From an uncultured Lachnospiraceae bacterium (GTDB lineage Bacteria; Bacillota; Clostridia; Lachnospirales; Lachnospiraceae), in contig CAMFDJ010000008.1 of assembly GCA_945949085.1 (NCBI GenBank), forward strand, positions 1 through 64,000: a DNA stretch of 64,000 bases, in the 5' to 3' direction. Of the stretch, positions 8,052 through 16,786 are shown in pieces. How positions within the stretch are numbered: the stretch's first letter is position 1; the number at the start of each line of letters is the position of its first letter. A program made the translations under genes and the position numbers. The notes below the pieces were generated by a model, which was given only the letters and a program-made list of their open reading frames with translations, did not search any database and was not told the origin of the DNA.

Positions 8052-9344
8052 CTAATAGATTACCCTTCTGACCGCCAAAATCGTCCTGTAAGTAGCCGGA
8101 CTGTATGTAATACCGGTGCGTTCCGTGCTGGCATGCACGATCTGTCCACCGCCAATATATAATGCCACATGACCTGCATAGCAGATGATATCTCCCGGCT
8201 GGGCAGATGCATAATCTACACCAATGCCACAGCTTCTCTGGCTATAGGAATCTCTTGGGATGGAAATACCAAAGTTAGCATAGACGGACTGCGTAAAACC
8301 GGAACAGTCCGTACCGTCTGTCAGGCTCGTTCCGCCGAATTTGTATGGATTACCGACAAACTGGCATGCATAATTGACAACCTGCTGCCCCAGTCCGGAG
8401 CCTGACGATGTCGTGGTATCAATCGTGCTTCCTGCTCCCGCCGTAAAGTCCGCCGGATCTGTATTCCCTTCGGATGATGTCCCTGTTGTCACATCCCCGC
8501 TTGTGGTATCAATCGTCGTCTCGCCGCCTGCTGCTTCCTGCTGTGCCGCCTGCTGTGCCGCTTTTTTAGCAGCCTCTGCTTCTTTTTTCTTTCGCTCTGC
8601 TTCCTGCTGCTTGCGGATGCGTTCTTCCTCTTCCAGTTGCTGCAACTGCTGCGTCTGTTTCTCTAAGTCTTTTTTGTACTGCTCCGCCTTCTTTTTCGCT
8701 TTTTCAAGCTGTTCGCCGAAGTTTTCAACCGTCTCTTTCTGTTCTTCCACGAGCTGTTCCAGTGCCTGCTGCTCCACACCAAGCTCGTAATTGGAGGCTT
8801 CCAGATCCGCTTCTTCATCTTCAAGTCTCTCTTTCAGTGCCTCCACCTGCTCTCTGCTCGCCACATAGTCTGCTAAGAGCTGTTTATCATAGGCATACAG
8901 CTTTTCAACATAATCTGCTTTATTCATCATGTCGGCATATCCTGATGACTCCAGCAAAAGCTGCATATATGCTTTATCACCTTGCTCATACATGAATTTC
9001 ACGCGTTTTTTCATATTGTCATACTGCGTTTCTTCCTGCTTCTGTACGACCATGAGCTCATCTCTGGCAGAATCAATCTCCCTTTTTTTGATATCGATCT
9101 CTTCCTCGCAGATCTCAATACTGGTGAGGATATCCACAAGCTGACTCTGCAACTTGTCAAGCTGCTCGTCTGCCTGTGCCTTTTCACTCTCGATATTGGT
9201 AATCTGGTTCTGCACACTGTTTAAGGAACTCTGTGTCTGCTGTTGCTGCTTTTTGACACCTGAAATGGTGGTGGCCCAAACGCTTGCCACCATCTCCGTC
9301 ATCACGATGAAACTGATTATCACACAGCATATTTTCTTCCGCAT
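8052..9344 (-). CDS. Secreted NlpC/P60 (C40) peptidoglycan hydrolase with coiled-coil N-terminus
   Basis: The domain order is: signal peptide (cut near SVWA-TT), a long coiled coil (about 30-250) rich in Gln, Glu and Lys, a Ser/Thr/Gly linker, and a C-terminal NlpC/P60 peptidase. The catalytic Cys is in TDCSGFTQSVY, the His in GHVALYIGGG, and a third polar residue in QIVHAS. The layout is that of PcsB/CwlO-type endopeptidases that cut stem peptides during cell separation, where the coiled coil commonly interacts with FtsEX. The start is set at MRKKICC, which has GGTGAG seven bases ahead and gives a clean signal sequence; the ORF track begins five codons earlier. Confidence 0.9.
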   Translation of the reverse strand: MRKKICCVIISFIVMTEMVASVWATTISGVKKQQQQTQSSLNSVQNQITNIESEKAQADEQLDKLQSQLVDILTSIEICEEEIDIKKREIDSARDELMVVQKQEETQYDNMKKRVKFMYEQGDKAYMQLLLESSGYADMMNKADYVEKLYAYDKQLLADYVASREQVEALKERLEDEEADLEASNYELGVEQQALEQLVEEQKETVENFGEQLEKAKKKAEQYKKDLEKQTQQLQQLEEEERIRKQQEAERKKKEAEAAKKAAQQAAQQEAAGGETTIDTTSGDVTTGTSSEGNTDPADFTAGAGSTIDTTTSSGSGLGQQVVNYACQFVGNPYKFGGTSLTDGTDCSGFTQSVYANFGISIPRDSYSQRSCGIGVDYASAQPGDIICYAGHVALYIGGGQIVHASTERTGITYSPATYRTILAVRRVIY

Positions 9345-9365
9345 ATTTTCACTCACCACTCATTT

Positions 9366-10556
9366 CTAGCCATTGATCAGTTCTAAGACAGAAACCGGTT
9401 CATTCTCTGTCACTTTGACAATGCCTGCCAGATACTCGTTTACCTTCTCAGCCAGTACATAGTCATAATACGGACCGGATCCCACGTCCGCATACATTGC
9501 CTCCACGGAATCGTATCCAAAGGATTCATATTCTTCCTGTGCATACGTGCTGACATCTTCATCCGTCAAGGTAATACCCGCCTGTTTTGCAATGGCCGCC
9601 ACTGCCAGTTTTTCTTTTGCAGATGCCTGGGAAGCCTCCTCAACCTGCGTTTCATACTCTTCCATTGTAACACCCATACTCTGCTGGATAAATTCCTCCA
9701 GCTCCATCTGGTAGTACTCTGCATATTTTTCAGTGTTTGCCTTGATTCTGGTCTTGGCATCCTCCACAAGCTCACTGGGCGCATCCTTTACCTCACACAA
9801 TGCATAGACTGTCTCCCATACTGTGGATTCTCTGTTGCTTTTATTCTGCTCATCGCAGGTTGTCTGCAGATATTCCTTCATACCCTCTTTGTATGCATCC
9901 ACAGTCTGAAATTCCATTCCCATACCTGCAATCATTTCGTCTGTCATCTCCGGCATGCTTTTTTCGTCGATGGAATTGAGCTTGATCTCAAATATGACAT
10001 CTTTTCCTGCAAGTTCTTCATTCTGATATCCTTCAGGGAATGTCAGCGGCAGGTCAAATTCTTCTCCTACAGCGTGTCCGATCAGTCCATCCTCAAAACC
10101 CGGGATAAATGCACCTGAGCCGATCTCAAGATGCGCACCCTCTGCCGTTCCGCCGTCAAATGCCTCTCCGTCCTTCTTTCCGCAATAATTCAGGTTGACA
10201 ATATCACCTGATTCCACTGTTGTCTTCTCTGTCGCCGCATACTCATACGCATCCATGTACTCCACATAGGATTCAAACTCGGTCTGCATCTGCGTTGTGA
10301 CATCCTCATCGGAGAAATTGTAGACATCTACCGGTACCTCGAGTGAAGAATAGTCTCCTATCGTCACAAAATCTTCTGCATTGATATCCTTTGTGGATAC
10401 AGTGCTCACATCTGTCAGATCCTCTGTTGTATCTTCTGTATCGCCTGCGTTTTGGGACTCTTCCTGCGTTCCCTGACCGTCCTCTTTTGTCCCACATGCA
10501 GTCATGGAGGCTACCATGCTGATCGCAAGCAGAATCGTTAACACTTTCTTTTTCAT
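9366..10556 (-). CDS. Trigger factor-like lipoprotein with FKBP-type peptidyl-prolyl isomerase domain
   Basis: An extracytoplasmic folding factor. The signal ends in the lipobox SMTAC (Cys 21), followed by an acidic, Gln/Thr-rich linker (22-60). An FKBP domain (about 110-200) has the expected GDIVNLNYCGKKDGEAFDGG, IGSGAFIPGFEDGLIG and FDLPLTFPEGY strands. The C-terminal 190 residues resemble the substrate-binding arms of trigger factor. Cytosolic Tig carries a ribosome-binding N-terminus that is replaced here by the lipoprotein signal, so it should act on secreted proteins. The 396-residue length is usual for this Lachnospiraceae group. It lies directly upstream of the secreted NlpC/P60 hydrolase. 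Confidence 0.88.
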   Translation of the reverse strand: MKKKVLTILLAISMVASMTACGTKEDGQGTQEESQNAGDTEDTTEDLTDVSTVSTKDINAEDFVTIGDYSSLEVPVDVYNFSDEDVTTQMQTEFESYVEYMDAYEYAATEKTTVESGDIVNLNYCGKKDGEAFDGGTAEGAHLEIGSGAFIPGFEDGLIGHAVGEEFDLPLTFPEGYQNEELAGKDVIFEIKLNSIDEKSMPEMTDEMIAGMGMEFQTVDAYKEGMKEYLQTTCDEQNKSNRESTVWETVYALCEVKDAPSELVEDAKTRIKANTEKYAEYYQMELEEFIQQSMGVTMEEYETQVEEASQASAKEKLAVAAIAKQAGITLTDEDVSTYAQEEYESFGYDSVEAMYADVGSGPYYDYVLAEKVNEYLAGIVKVTENEPVSVLELING

Positions 10557-10718
10557 AATACTCTCCTATTCTGTATCTGTTCCTCGCGGGCACGTTTTTT
10601 GTGCCTAAAAATACATTTTATTTATACCACATTTCGCAGCGCCGATAAAGCCTTTCGGTGAAATTCACATATTTTTCAGAAATGCTGCATAAATTTGCCA
10701 TCGTTTTCCCCATCTTCC

Positions 10719-10747
10719 TTGCAAGCGCGCCAAAAGAATGTTATAAT
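10719..10747 (+). promoter_or_regulatory. Sigma-A-type promoter of the small membrane protein gene
   Basis: TTGCAA, 17 bases, TATAAT, about 27 bases before the ATG. It faces away from the divergent trigger-factor-like gene. Confidence 0.72.
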
Positions 10748-10774
10748 TTTTTACAGTTTGTTTAGGAGGTAAAT

Positions 10775-11254
10775 ATGAGCACACTCAGTATTGTATTATT
10801 AGTGATTTTGGCGATACTTATCATCGCAGTAGTTGCCTTGTATTTCATTGGAAAAAAGGCACAGAAGAAACAGGCAGAACAACAGCAGCAGATGGAAGCC
10901 ATGAAACAGACTGTTTCCATGCTGATCATCGACAAGAAGCGGATGAAGATCAAGGATTCCGGTCTTCCTCAGGCTGTCATCGACCAGACGCCAAAGATGA
11001 TGCGTGGCACAAAGCTTCCCATCGTAAAGGCAAAAGTCGGTCCGCAGATTTTATCGCTTGTCTGTGACGAAAAGATTTTTGACAAGGTGCCGCTCAAAAA
11101 AGAGGTCAAGGCTTCTGTCAGCGGTATTTACATCGTTGATGTCAAGGGCATCAGAGGCAATAAGACAAGCGGCGAACCCGCAAAGAAAAAGGGTGTATTT
11201 GCACGTGCCTGGGCAATGGCCAAGGAAAAGGCCGGTGTCAGTCAGGTGAAATAA
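10775..11254 (+). CDS. Small single-pass membrane protein of unknown function
   Basis: 159 residues. An N-terminal membrane anchor (about 5-27, IVLLVILAILIIAVVALYFIG) is followed by a basic, Gln-rich coiled stretch and a compact cytosolic domain with LPQAVIDQTPKMMRGTKLPIVKAKVGPQILSLVCDEKIF. The anchor-then-charged-linker layout recalls YajC-like or phage-shock-like membrane proteins, but I do not recognise a family. The start is unambiguous: TAGGAGGTAAAT lies directly before ATG. The gene is transcribed alone on the plus strand between two minus-strand operons. Confidence 0.75.
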   Translation: MSTLSIVLLVILAILIIAVVALYFIGKKAQKKQAEQQQQMEAMKQTVSMLIIDKKRMKIKDSGLPQAVIDQTPKMMRGTKLPIVKAKVGPQILSLVCDEKIFDKVPLKKEVKASVSGIYIVDVKGIRGNKTSGEPAKKKGVFARAWAMAKEKAGVSQVK

Positions 11255-11282
11255 ACCCTCATAAGACTTTTACAGTTTTTGT

Positions 11283-11350
11283 TGATCAGCTCTGTTGCAT
11301 GCCTCGCTGCTAGGAAAGCAGTGAGATACCATGCTTGGCAGAGCTGATTT
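11283..11350 (+). terminator. Probable terminator of the small membrane protein gene
   Basis: ATCAGCTCTG pairs with CAGAGCTGAT, followed by TTCTATTTTT on the plus strand. The right arm lies inside the end of the converging DUF1934 gene, so the two 3' ends share this sequence. Confidence 0.55.
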
Positions 11351-11750
11351 CTATTTTTACCGCACAATCCGCTACATATTCGTAGTTGGCTTCTAAAATA
11401 TAGCGCGCATCTACCTGCATATGATCCTCTTCTTCTTTGACACGGACAGATGTTGAGTCAATGCCCATCATGATATCGCCATACGGTGTTGCGTAACAGT
11501 TCATGGATTTCTTATTTTCTTCAAACTCCATGTTCACGTTCACAACGCCTTTTTTATGTACGGTCAGATATCCGTCTTTGAACTTTAAAATATTTTTTGT
11601 GGTCTGGTCAAAGCCTTCCATGACTTCATCAAAAACCACATAGTGCATGTCATTCTTTTTATAATATTTTCCTTTGTTGATGACCTCTACCGCATCCTCA
11701 TGTTCACCCATCTGGATGCCGCTCATGGAAACTAAAACGTCACTTGTCAT
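11310..11750 (-). CDS. DUF1934 / YwiB-like calycin-fold protein
   Basis: The 146-residue sequence fits the small beta-barrel family DUF1934 (B. subtilis YwiB): MTSDVLVSMSGIQ, YYKKNDMHYVVFDEVMEG, TTKNILKFKDGYLTVHKKG and the C-terminal ARYILEANYEYVADCAVKIEI. Members are cytosolic and resemble lipocalin-like barrels. No catalytic role is known. It is the downstream gene of a pair with the small membrane protein 15 bases away and converges on the plus-strand gene. Confidence 0.82.
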   Translation of the reverse strand: MTSDVLVSMSGIQMGEHEDAVEVINKGKYYKKNDMHYVVFDEVMEGFDQTTKNILKFKDGYLTVHKKGVVNVNMEFEENKKSMNCYATPYGDIMMGIDSTSVRVKEEEDHMQVDARYILEANYEYVADCAVKIEISSAKHGISLLS

Positions 11751-11765
11751 AATACAAATCCTCTT

Positions 11766-12125
11766 TTATGGCTCATTTCGCGTGAGACATTCATAAAAAT
11801 AAGAGGCATAGATCACATCATCCCTCCTGCAGGGTGCTTTGCGCTGCCTGTGTCCGGTTTTGCCGAAAGGTTCTTCGAGGTCGCTGATCTGAAGCGGGCT
11901 GCTCTCCTGTACCTGTATGCTGTAAAATCCGTCTCCTGCGTTGTATCCGGCACTATTTTCCTGCTCACATCCGGTGCTGCTTTCCTGCTCGCAGCAGGCA
12001 CTTCCCGAGATTCCCATATCCGGGTACAAAATCCCAAAAAAGAACGCTGTGGCAAATACCATACCTGTCATCCCATATATGATTGTCTCTAAATACTTCG
12101 TTACTCTTTGTTTTTTCTGTTCCAT
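11766..12125 (-). CDS. Hypothetical membrane-anchored protein
   Basis: About 119 residues from the chosen ATG (MEQKKQRV), which has AGGAG eight bases upstream; the ORF track begins nine codons earlier. One membrane segment (about 15-38, IIYGMTGMVFATAFFFGILYP) follows a basic N-terminus. The outer part carries an unusual near-repeat with cysteines, CCEQESSTGCEQENSAG. I do not recognise the family. It lies 15 bases upstream of the DUF1934 gene. Confidence 0.55.
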   Translation of the reverse strand: MEQKKQRVTKYLETIIYGMTGMVFATAFFFGILYPDMGISGSACCEQESSTGCEQENSAGYNAGDGFYSIQVQESSPLQISDLEEPFGKTGHRQRKAPCRRDDVIYASYFYECLTRNEP

Positions 12126-12273
12126 CCGGTATACTCCTTTTCTTTTTTGCATCCTGCCTTCTGCGTCTGGATCAGCGGCTGTTACTGATGCTTATTAGGA
12201 GTATATCCCATCCTACTTGATCTAATCATGATCACCGTATCATTTTCTCATTCTGAAATGAATCTATCATTTC

Positions 12274-12948
12274 TCAGGATTCCAAATGCTCCATGATGGA
12301 GGTAAGCTGGTTATGGATGTGGTTTGTAATTTCATCCACTGCTTTTTCCTTATCCCGCAGACGGATATATTCATAAATCCGCTCATGTTCTTCAATCAGG
12401 CGTGCATGATAGGAGGCATCCTTGATATACTCAAAACGATAGCGATACATCTGCTCGGACAGATTGGAGATCATCTGCTGTAGTCTCTCATTACCGGTGG
12501 CACGTACGATGACATCATGCAGTGCCACGTCCGCTTTTGCGATTTTCGTCGCATCCAGTTCTTTCTCCCTTGTCGTTTTGGCAAATTCTTCACAAGCCCT
12601 ATGAAGTTCGTCAAGTCCCTCCTGCGTAATGCGTTCACAGGCGAGCGATGCCGCCAGAGAGTCCAAAGCCACACGCACCTCCAGCACATCCTTCAAACTC
12701 TTGCTCGAAATGTTTGCCACCTCAGCACCTCGTCTGGGCACCATGATCACGAGGCCCTCGAGTTCCAGCTTTCGCATGGCTTCTCTGATCGGGGTGCGGC
12801 TGACACCGAGTCTCTGTGCCAGATGCATTTCCAAAAGTCTCTCACCGGGCTTTAACTCTCCTGTCAAGATGCCCTGTCTGAGCGTCTTAAACACAACATC
12901 CCGAAGCGGAATATATTCATCCATATATTGCAGCATCAAATCCTTCAT
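12274..12948 (-). CDS. GntR-family transcriptional regulator, FadR (FCD) subgroup
   Basis: 224 residues. The N-terminal winged helix (about 15-78) contains LKPGERLLEMHLAQRLGVSRTPIREAMRKLELEGLV, the signature of the GntR family. The C-terminal all-helical FCD domain has the metal-ligand pattern DVALHDVIVRATGN and LIEEHERIYEYI typical of regulators that sense small organic acids. It lies 14 bases downstream of ispE on the same strand and should be co-transcribed with it. The effector and targets are not visible in this window. Confidence 0.92.
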   Translation of the reverse strand: MKDLMLQYMDEYIPLRDVVFKTLRQGILTGELKPGERLLEMHLAQRLGVSRTPIREAMRKLELEGLVIMVPRRGAEVANISSKSLKDVLEVRVALDSLAASLACERITQEGLDELHRACEEFAKTTREKELDATKIAKADVALHDVIVRATGNERLQQMISNLSEQMYRYRFEYIKDASYHARLIEEHERIYEYIRLRDKEKAVDEITNHIHNQLTSIMEHLES

Positions 12949-12962
12949 GCTCTTCCCCCTGT

Positions 12963-13844
12963 CTATTCGTCACTGTTGATAAACTCCGTCAAAAATACCT
13001 GCCCGGCAAATGTTGCTTTGACAAGCGCGTCATATGCCTGCTTTGCCGCAACCTCCTGCTCAAAGATACCGAATACGCTCGGTCCGCTGCCACTCATGAG
13101 AGCCCCCATTGCCCCCTTTGCAAGCAAAATTTCTTTGATCTGTGCGATAACAGGATAGTCAGAGATGGTGACGAGCTCCAGCACATTGCCCAGTCTGTCA
13201 GTAATGCCCTGCAAATCCTGCCTCTCAAGGGCATCCAGCATCCCGTCAATATCGGGGTGGTCATACCTGTCTCTGCTGTCAAGTTTGCGGTACACAACCG
13301 GTGTTGACACATTGATGGCAGGTTTTGCTACCACCAGATAGGCCTGCGGCGGGGAAGCGACAGGTGTCAAAATTTCGCCGATTCCCTCTGACAGCGCTGT
13401 CCTGCCCAGCACGCAATAAGGTACATCTGCCCCGATCCGAACACTTTTTTCCTGCAGAACCTCTCTGGGGATCCCCAGTCCGAGCAATTCATTCACGCCC
13501 AGAAGTGTGGCAGCTGCGTCTGCACTTCCGCCTGCCATACCGGCTGCGATCGGAATGCGTTTCTCTAAGTGAATCCTGACGCCGCTCGTATCTCCGGACA
13601 GCTCGCGCAGAAGCATGACTGCTTTATAGATCAGGTTATCCTCTCCTGCCGGAAGTTCACTTTTATCTGTCGTGATGATAATCTCGTCTGCGGCTGCGGG
13701 AGAAAATGTGAGTGTATCGCAAATTTTTACATTCTGCATGATCATCCGCACCTCGTGGTAGCCGTTTGCTAGTCTCCCCACCACATCAAGCCCGAGATTG
13801 ATCTTGGCATATGCCTGCCTTGTGACTGCATGCTTTGTATCCAT
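12963..13844 (-). CDS. ispE: 4-diphosphocytidyl-2-C-methyl-D-erythritol kinase
   Basis: IspE phosphorylates CDP-methylerythritol in the non-mevalonate route to isoprenoid precursors. The GHMP-kinase ATP loop is PIAAGMAGGSADAAATL (about 100-116). The N-terminal AYAKINLGLDVVGRLANGYHEVRMIMQ and the C-terminal LMSGSGPSVFGIF motifs are both diagnostic. About 293 residues is standard length. The ATG at MDTKHAV is preferred because AAGGGTGA lies six bases ahead; the ORF track starts three codons earlier at GTG. It is the first gene of a pair with the GntR regulator, behind a good promoter. Confidence 0.95.
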   Translation of the reverse strand: MDTKHAVTRQAYAKINLGLDVVGRLANGYHEVRMIMQNVKICDTLTFSPAAADEIIITTDKSELPAGEDNLIYKAVMLLRELSGDTSGVRIHLEKRIPIAAGMAGGSADAAATLLGVNELLGLGIPREVLQEKSVRIGADVPYCVLGRTALSEGIGEILTPVASPPQAYLVVAKPAINVSTPVVYRKLDSRDRYDHPDIDGMLDALERQDLQGITDRLGNVLELVTISDYPVIAQIKEILLAKGAMGALMSGSGPSVFGIFEQEVAAKQAYDALVKATFAGQVFLTEFINSDE

Positions 13845-13906
13845 GGCTTTCACCCTTATCTTATTCTTCTCGTTTTGTTTTGTGATTGTTTTTTGTATAC
13901 AATGCT

Positions 13907-13935
13907 ATAATATACTCTTTGGGCGGAAATTGCAA
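13907..13935 (-). promoter_or_regulatory. Sigma-A-type promoter of ispE
   Basis: On the minus strand TTGCAA, 17 bases, TATTAT, about 65 bases upstream of the ispE start. Confidence 0.65.
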
Positions 13936-14015
13936 CTGTAGGGAACGAATTGCCAATTATGCACAAAAAAGTGTTAATTGTGTCATGTTACCTGTTTTTC
14001 TTTTTCCACAACAAA

Positions 14016-14066
14016 AAATCCCTGATCAGAATACCGGATTTGTACCGTCATCCAAGCAGGGATTTC
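14016..14066 (-). terminator. Terminator of the SPOCS-LysM gene
   Basis: On the minus strand AAATCCCTG pairs with CAGGGATTT across a long loop and runs into TTTTTGTTG. It lies about 85 bases past the stop codon, in the roughly 300-base gap before ispE. I see nothing else in that gap except the ispE promoter. Confidence 0.7.
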
Positions 14067-14149
14067 CCTCTATTGATTTCTCACAATTTCATGTGCCACA
14101 ATAGACATTTCCGTCACATAAAAGCTATTTGCCCTTTTCCGCCTGCGGC

Positions 14150-15709
14150 TCACACATCCCGCATCAGGATCAGCTGCTGACCGGGCAGAATCGTATCGCC
14201 TTCCAGATCATTGAGCTGCCGGATCTTGTCAACCGGCATGTAATATTTCTTCCCGATCTGATACAGGGTGTCTCCCGGCTGTACAAAATAGATGACGATA
14301 CCCGGCATCGCCGCCATTTTTTGCTTGCCAAGTGGCTGCACATTGAGCCTGTCGATCAGTTCCTCCTCAAATTCCTCCATAAAGAGTCCGCTGACAGTCA
14401 GGACAGCTTTGACCTCAAGCTGCCGGGCATCTGTCAAGGTACCACTGAGCTGGTCGAGCGATACTTCCACATTGCAGATACAATCCTTTGGCAGTCCTTT
14501 CGCCTCCAGCAGATAAGTAAAAGGAAAGCTCTGGCTGTCCGCCATATATGGCATTTTGTCGTCCTGTGTCACAAAAAGGCTTCTGACAGTCATGATTCCT
14601 TCCACCTGCATCCCATCTTCTACGATGGAATACTCTTCTAAGGACACCTCCCCCTGCATATGGAGCATCTGCAGGATCGGCACCGCTTCATTTAAGGAAA
14701 TGACTTCCTCCACGCGGCATCTTCCGTCATTGCGCAGCAATATTTTGCGAAAACTGCCTTTCTTCCCCTCGGTCAACACTTCATCCCGAATCCCATAGAC
14801 ATCGCTTAAGAGGCTCACCTGCGACTCCTCATACAGCTTGATGCAAAGCTGAAGGGTAAGGTCAATTGCAAAGGAGCGTTCCTCCCCATCAAAGTCAGGC
14901 TTTACTTCAAAATCCAGTGCTGTGATGGTCCACCGGATATCCGGAATCATCATGTCAGTACTGCCGTGACATTCCACAACGGCGCGGAAAGGAAGCTGCG
15001 TCTCATAAAAGCGGATATTTTCTTCCTCATCTCCGCTGTCATAGAGCAGAAAAACCTCCAGTTCCCCGCTGATATGAATTTCATTGTCCCGCGGCTTAAA
15101 CTCCGGGTGAACAATCCTGATGCTCTTATAAATCAGGCGGTAAATATTCGGGTATCCATTCGGCAGACTGCCTTCCTGATGAACGCGGCATACATCACGC
15201 GTCCGCACTGAAAGCTTTGCAATCTGCATCTGTTTTTTCCGGTATTCGACTCTCTCACTTTCCTCGCAGATCAGATCGGTTGCTGCCATCTCGTCATATA
15301 GAGCATCTGCCTGCAAGGTAAAAGTCAGAATACTTCTGATGCTCATCTTGCGTGAATTGATCATCCCGACCGACAAATCCTCTATCTTACAGATGACATC
15401 TACTGTATCCCCTGCCTGAATTCCCTCCGCAAAAACCACCTCTTCAAAAGGAAGCTTTCCACACATGCTGCCAAGTGTCTCCTCCTCTTCTTCTGTCAGA
15501 TACAATATGGAGACGTCAAGTGTGCCCTTCACCGTCACATGGTCAGCCGAAGCTCTGCACTCCGAAATGTTGACCGTTCCCTCCTGCATAATGATGCGGC
15601 TGATATCCGGACAATCTTCTTTCAGATTGATGTCATCTTCCATTGTGATCTGGGACACTGCTTTGCACTTGACCATGTCCATATGTATATTACTCTGTAC
15701 CAGATCCAT
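14150..15709 (-). CDS. SPOCS (DUF3794) and LysM domain protein, probable spore coat/cortex protein
   Basis: 519 residues. Successive beta-rich SPOCS/DUF3794 domains fill most of the length (SISR-type ITMEDDINLKEDCPDISRIIMQEG near residue 25, and later LNEAVPILQMLHMQGEVSLEEYS). A single C-terminal LysM (about 470-517) reads IYFVQPGDTLYQIGKKYYMP and ends LPGQQLILMRDV. LysM binds peptidoglycan, and SPOCS occurs in spore coat proteins such as SafA- or CotX-like factors in clostridia. The chosen ATG (MDLVQSN) has GGGAG seven bases upstream; the ORF track starts eight codons earlier. A sigma-E-like promoter supports mother-cell expression. Confidence 0.86.
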   Translation of the reverse strand: MDLVQSNIHMDMVKCKAVSQITMEDDINLKEDCPDISRIIMQEGTVNISECRASADHVTVKGTLDVSILYLTEEEEETLGSMCGKLPFEEVVFAEGIQAGDTVDVICKIEDLSVGMINSRKMSIRSILTFTLQADALYDEMAATDLICEESERVEYRKKQMQIAKLSVRTRDVCRVHQEGSLPNGYPNIYRLIYKSIRIVHPEFKPRDNEIHISGELEVFLLYDSGDEEENIRFYETQLPFRAVVECHGSTDMMIPDIRWTITALDFEVKPDFDGEERSFAIDLTLQLCIKLYEESQVSLLSDVYGIRDEVLTEGKKGSFRKILLRNDGRCRVEEVISLNEAVPILQMLHMQGEVSLEEYSIVEDGMQVEGIMTVRSLFVTQDDKMPYMADSQSFPFTYLLEAKGLPKDCICNVEVSLDQLSGTLTDARQLEVKAVLTVSGLFMEEFEEELIDRLNVQPLGKQKMAAMPGIVIYFVQPGDTLYQIGKKYYMPVDKIRQLNDLEGDTILPGQQLILMRDV

Positions 15710-15744
15710 AAAAAATCTCCCTGTTTCCTTCACTATCTTGTTTC

Positions 15745-15774
15745 ATTGTATGAAGGAAGCAGGGAGAATATAAC
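15745..15774 (-). promoter_or_regulatory. Sigma-E-type promoter of the SPOCS-LysM gene
   Basis: The minus strand reads GTTATATT, 14 bases, CATACAAT, 35 bases before the chosen ATG. The -10 octamer is identical to the one upstream of spoIIID. Confidence 0.7.
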
Positions 15775-15880
15775 TTCTCACGCTTCTAAATCTATTTTAC
15801 CGGATGCATGTTGCAATCACAACACAGCACACCTTAACCGACAATACACGGGCAGAAAACTGTTTTTTCCAATCCGATGT

Positions 15881-16786
15881 CTATTTTACGCAGCCGACAA
15901 TCGAGTTGATATCCTCAATACCCTTTTCCTGCATAAATTTCTCGATACCGGAAACAATCTCCTCGGTTGCATAAGGATTGACAAAATTCATGGCACCGAC
16001 CGCTACAGCGCCGGCACCTGCCATCATGAATTCTATGGCATCCTCAGCCGTCGCAATGCCGCCCATACCGATGATTGGAATTTTGACAGCATTTGCTGCC
16101 TGCCAGACCATGCGCACTGCCACAGGCTTAATGGCAGGACCACTAAGGCCTCCTGTTTTATTGGCAAGTGCAAAACATCGCCTGTTGATATCGATTTTCA
16201 TTCCTGTAATCGTATTGATCAGGGAAATGGCATCCGCACCGCCTGCCTCAGCCGCTCTCGCCATCTCGGCAATATCCGTCACATTCGGGCTCAGCTTCAT
16301 AATGACGGGCTGCTTTGCTTTTCTTTTGATTTCCTGTGTAATATGCAAAAGAGCATCCGTCTTCTGCCCGAAAGCGATTGCACCCTCCTTGACATTTGGG
16401 CAGGATACATTGATCTCCAGCATGTCAACTCGCTCCTCATCCCCGAGACGCTCCACTACCTCCAGATAGTCTTCCACGCTCTTGCCACACACATTGACGA
16501 TCACTTTTGTATCAAACTGCTCCAGAAAAGCCAGATCTCTTTCCACAAACACATCGATTCCCGGATTCTGCAATCCGATCGCATTGAGCATACCGCCGTA
16601 GGTCTCTGCCACGCGGGGCGTAGGGTTCCCCGGCCACGGCACATTGGCAACCCCTTTTGTCACGACTGCTCCAAGCTTGTTTAAATCCACAAACTCACTG
16701 TATTCCATTCCCGATCCAAAGGTACCTGAGGCTGTCATAACGGGATTTTTGAATTCCACTCCCGCAATCTTTACTTTTGTATTCAT
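15881..16786 (-). CDS. pyrD: Dihydroorotate dehydrogenase (class 1B), catalytic subunit
   Basis: PyrD oxidises dihydroorotate to orotate in UMP synthesis; class 1B enzymes pass electrons through PyrK to NAD+. The 301-residue barrel shows the expected MTASGTFGSGMEY N-terminus, NAIGLQNPG, the active-site base in INVSCPNVKEG (Cys, typical of class 1), KLSPNVTDIAE, and the FMN phosphate loop PIIGMGGIATAEDAIEFMMAGA. Its ATG overlaps the last base of pyrK, which fits translational coupling into a PyrD2K2 complex. Confidence 0.97.
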   Translation of the reverse strand: MNTKVKIAGVEFKNPVMTASGTFGSGMEYSEFVDLNKLGAVVTKGVANVPWPGNPTPRVAETYGGMLNAIGLQNPGIDVFVERDLAFLEQFDTKVIVNVCGKSVEDYLEVVERLGDEERVDMLEINVSCPNVKEGAIAFGQKTDALLHITQEIKRKAKQPVIMKLSPNVTDIAEMARAAEAGGADAISLINTITGMKIDINRRCFALANKTGGLSGPAIKPVAVRMVWQAANAVKIPIIGMGGIATAEDAIEFMMAGAGAVAVGAMNFVNPYATEEIVSGIEKFMQEKGIEDINSIVGCVK

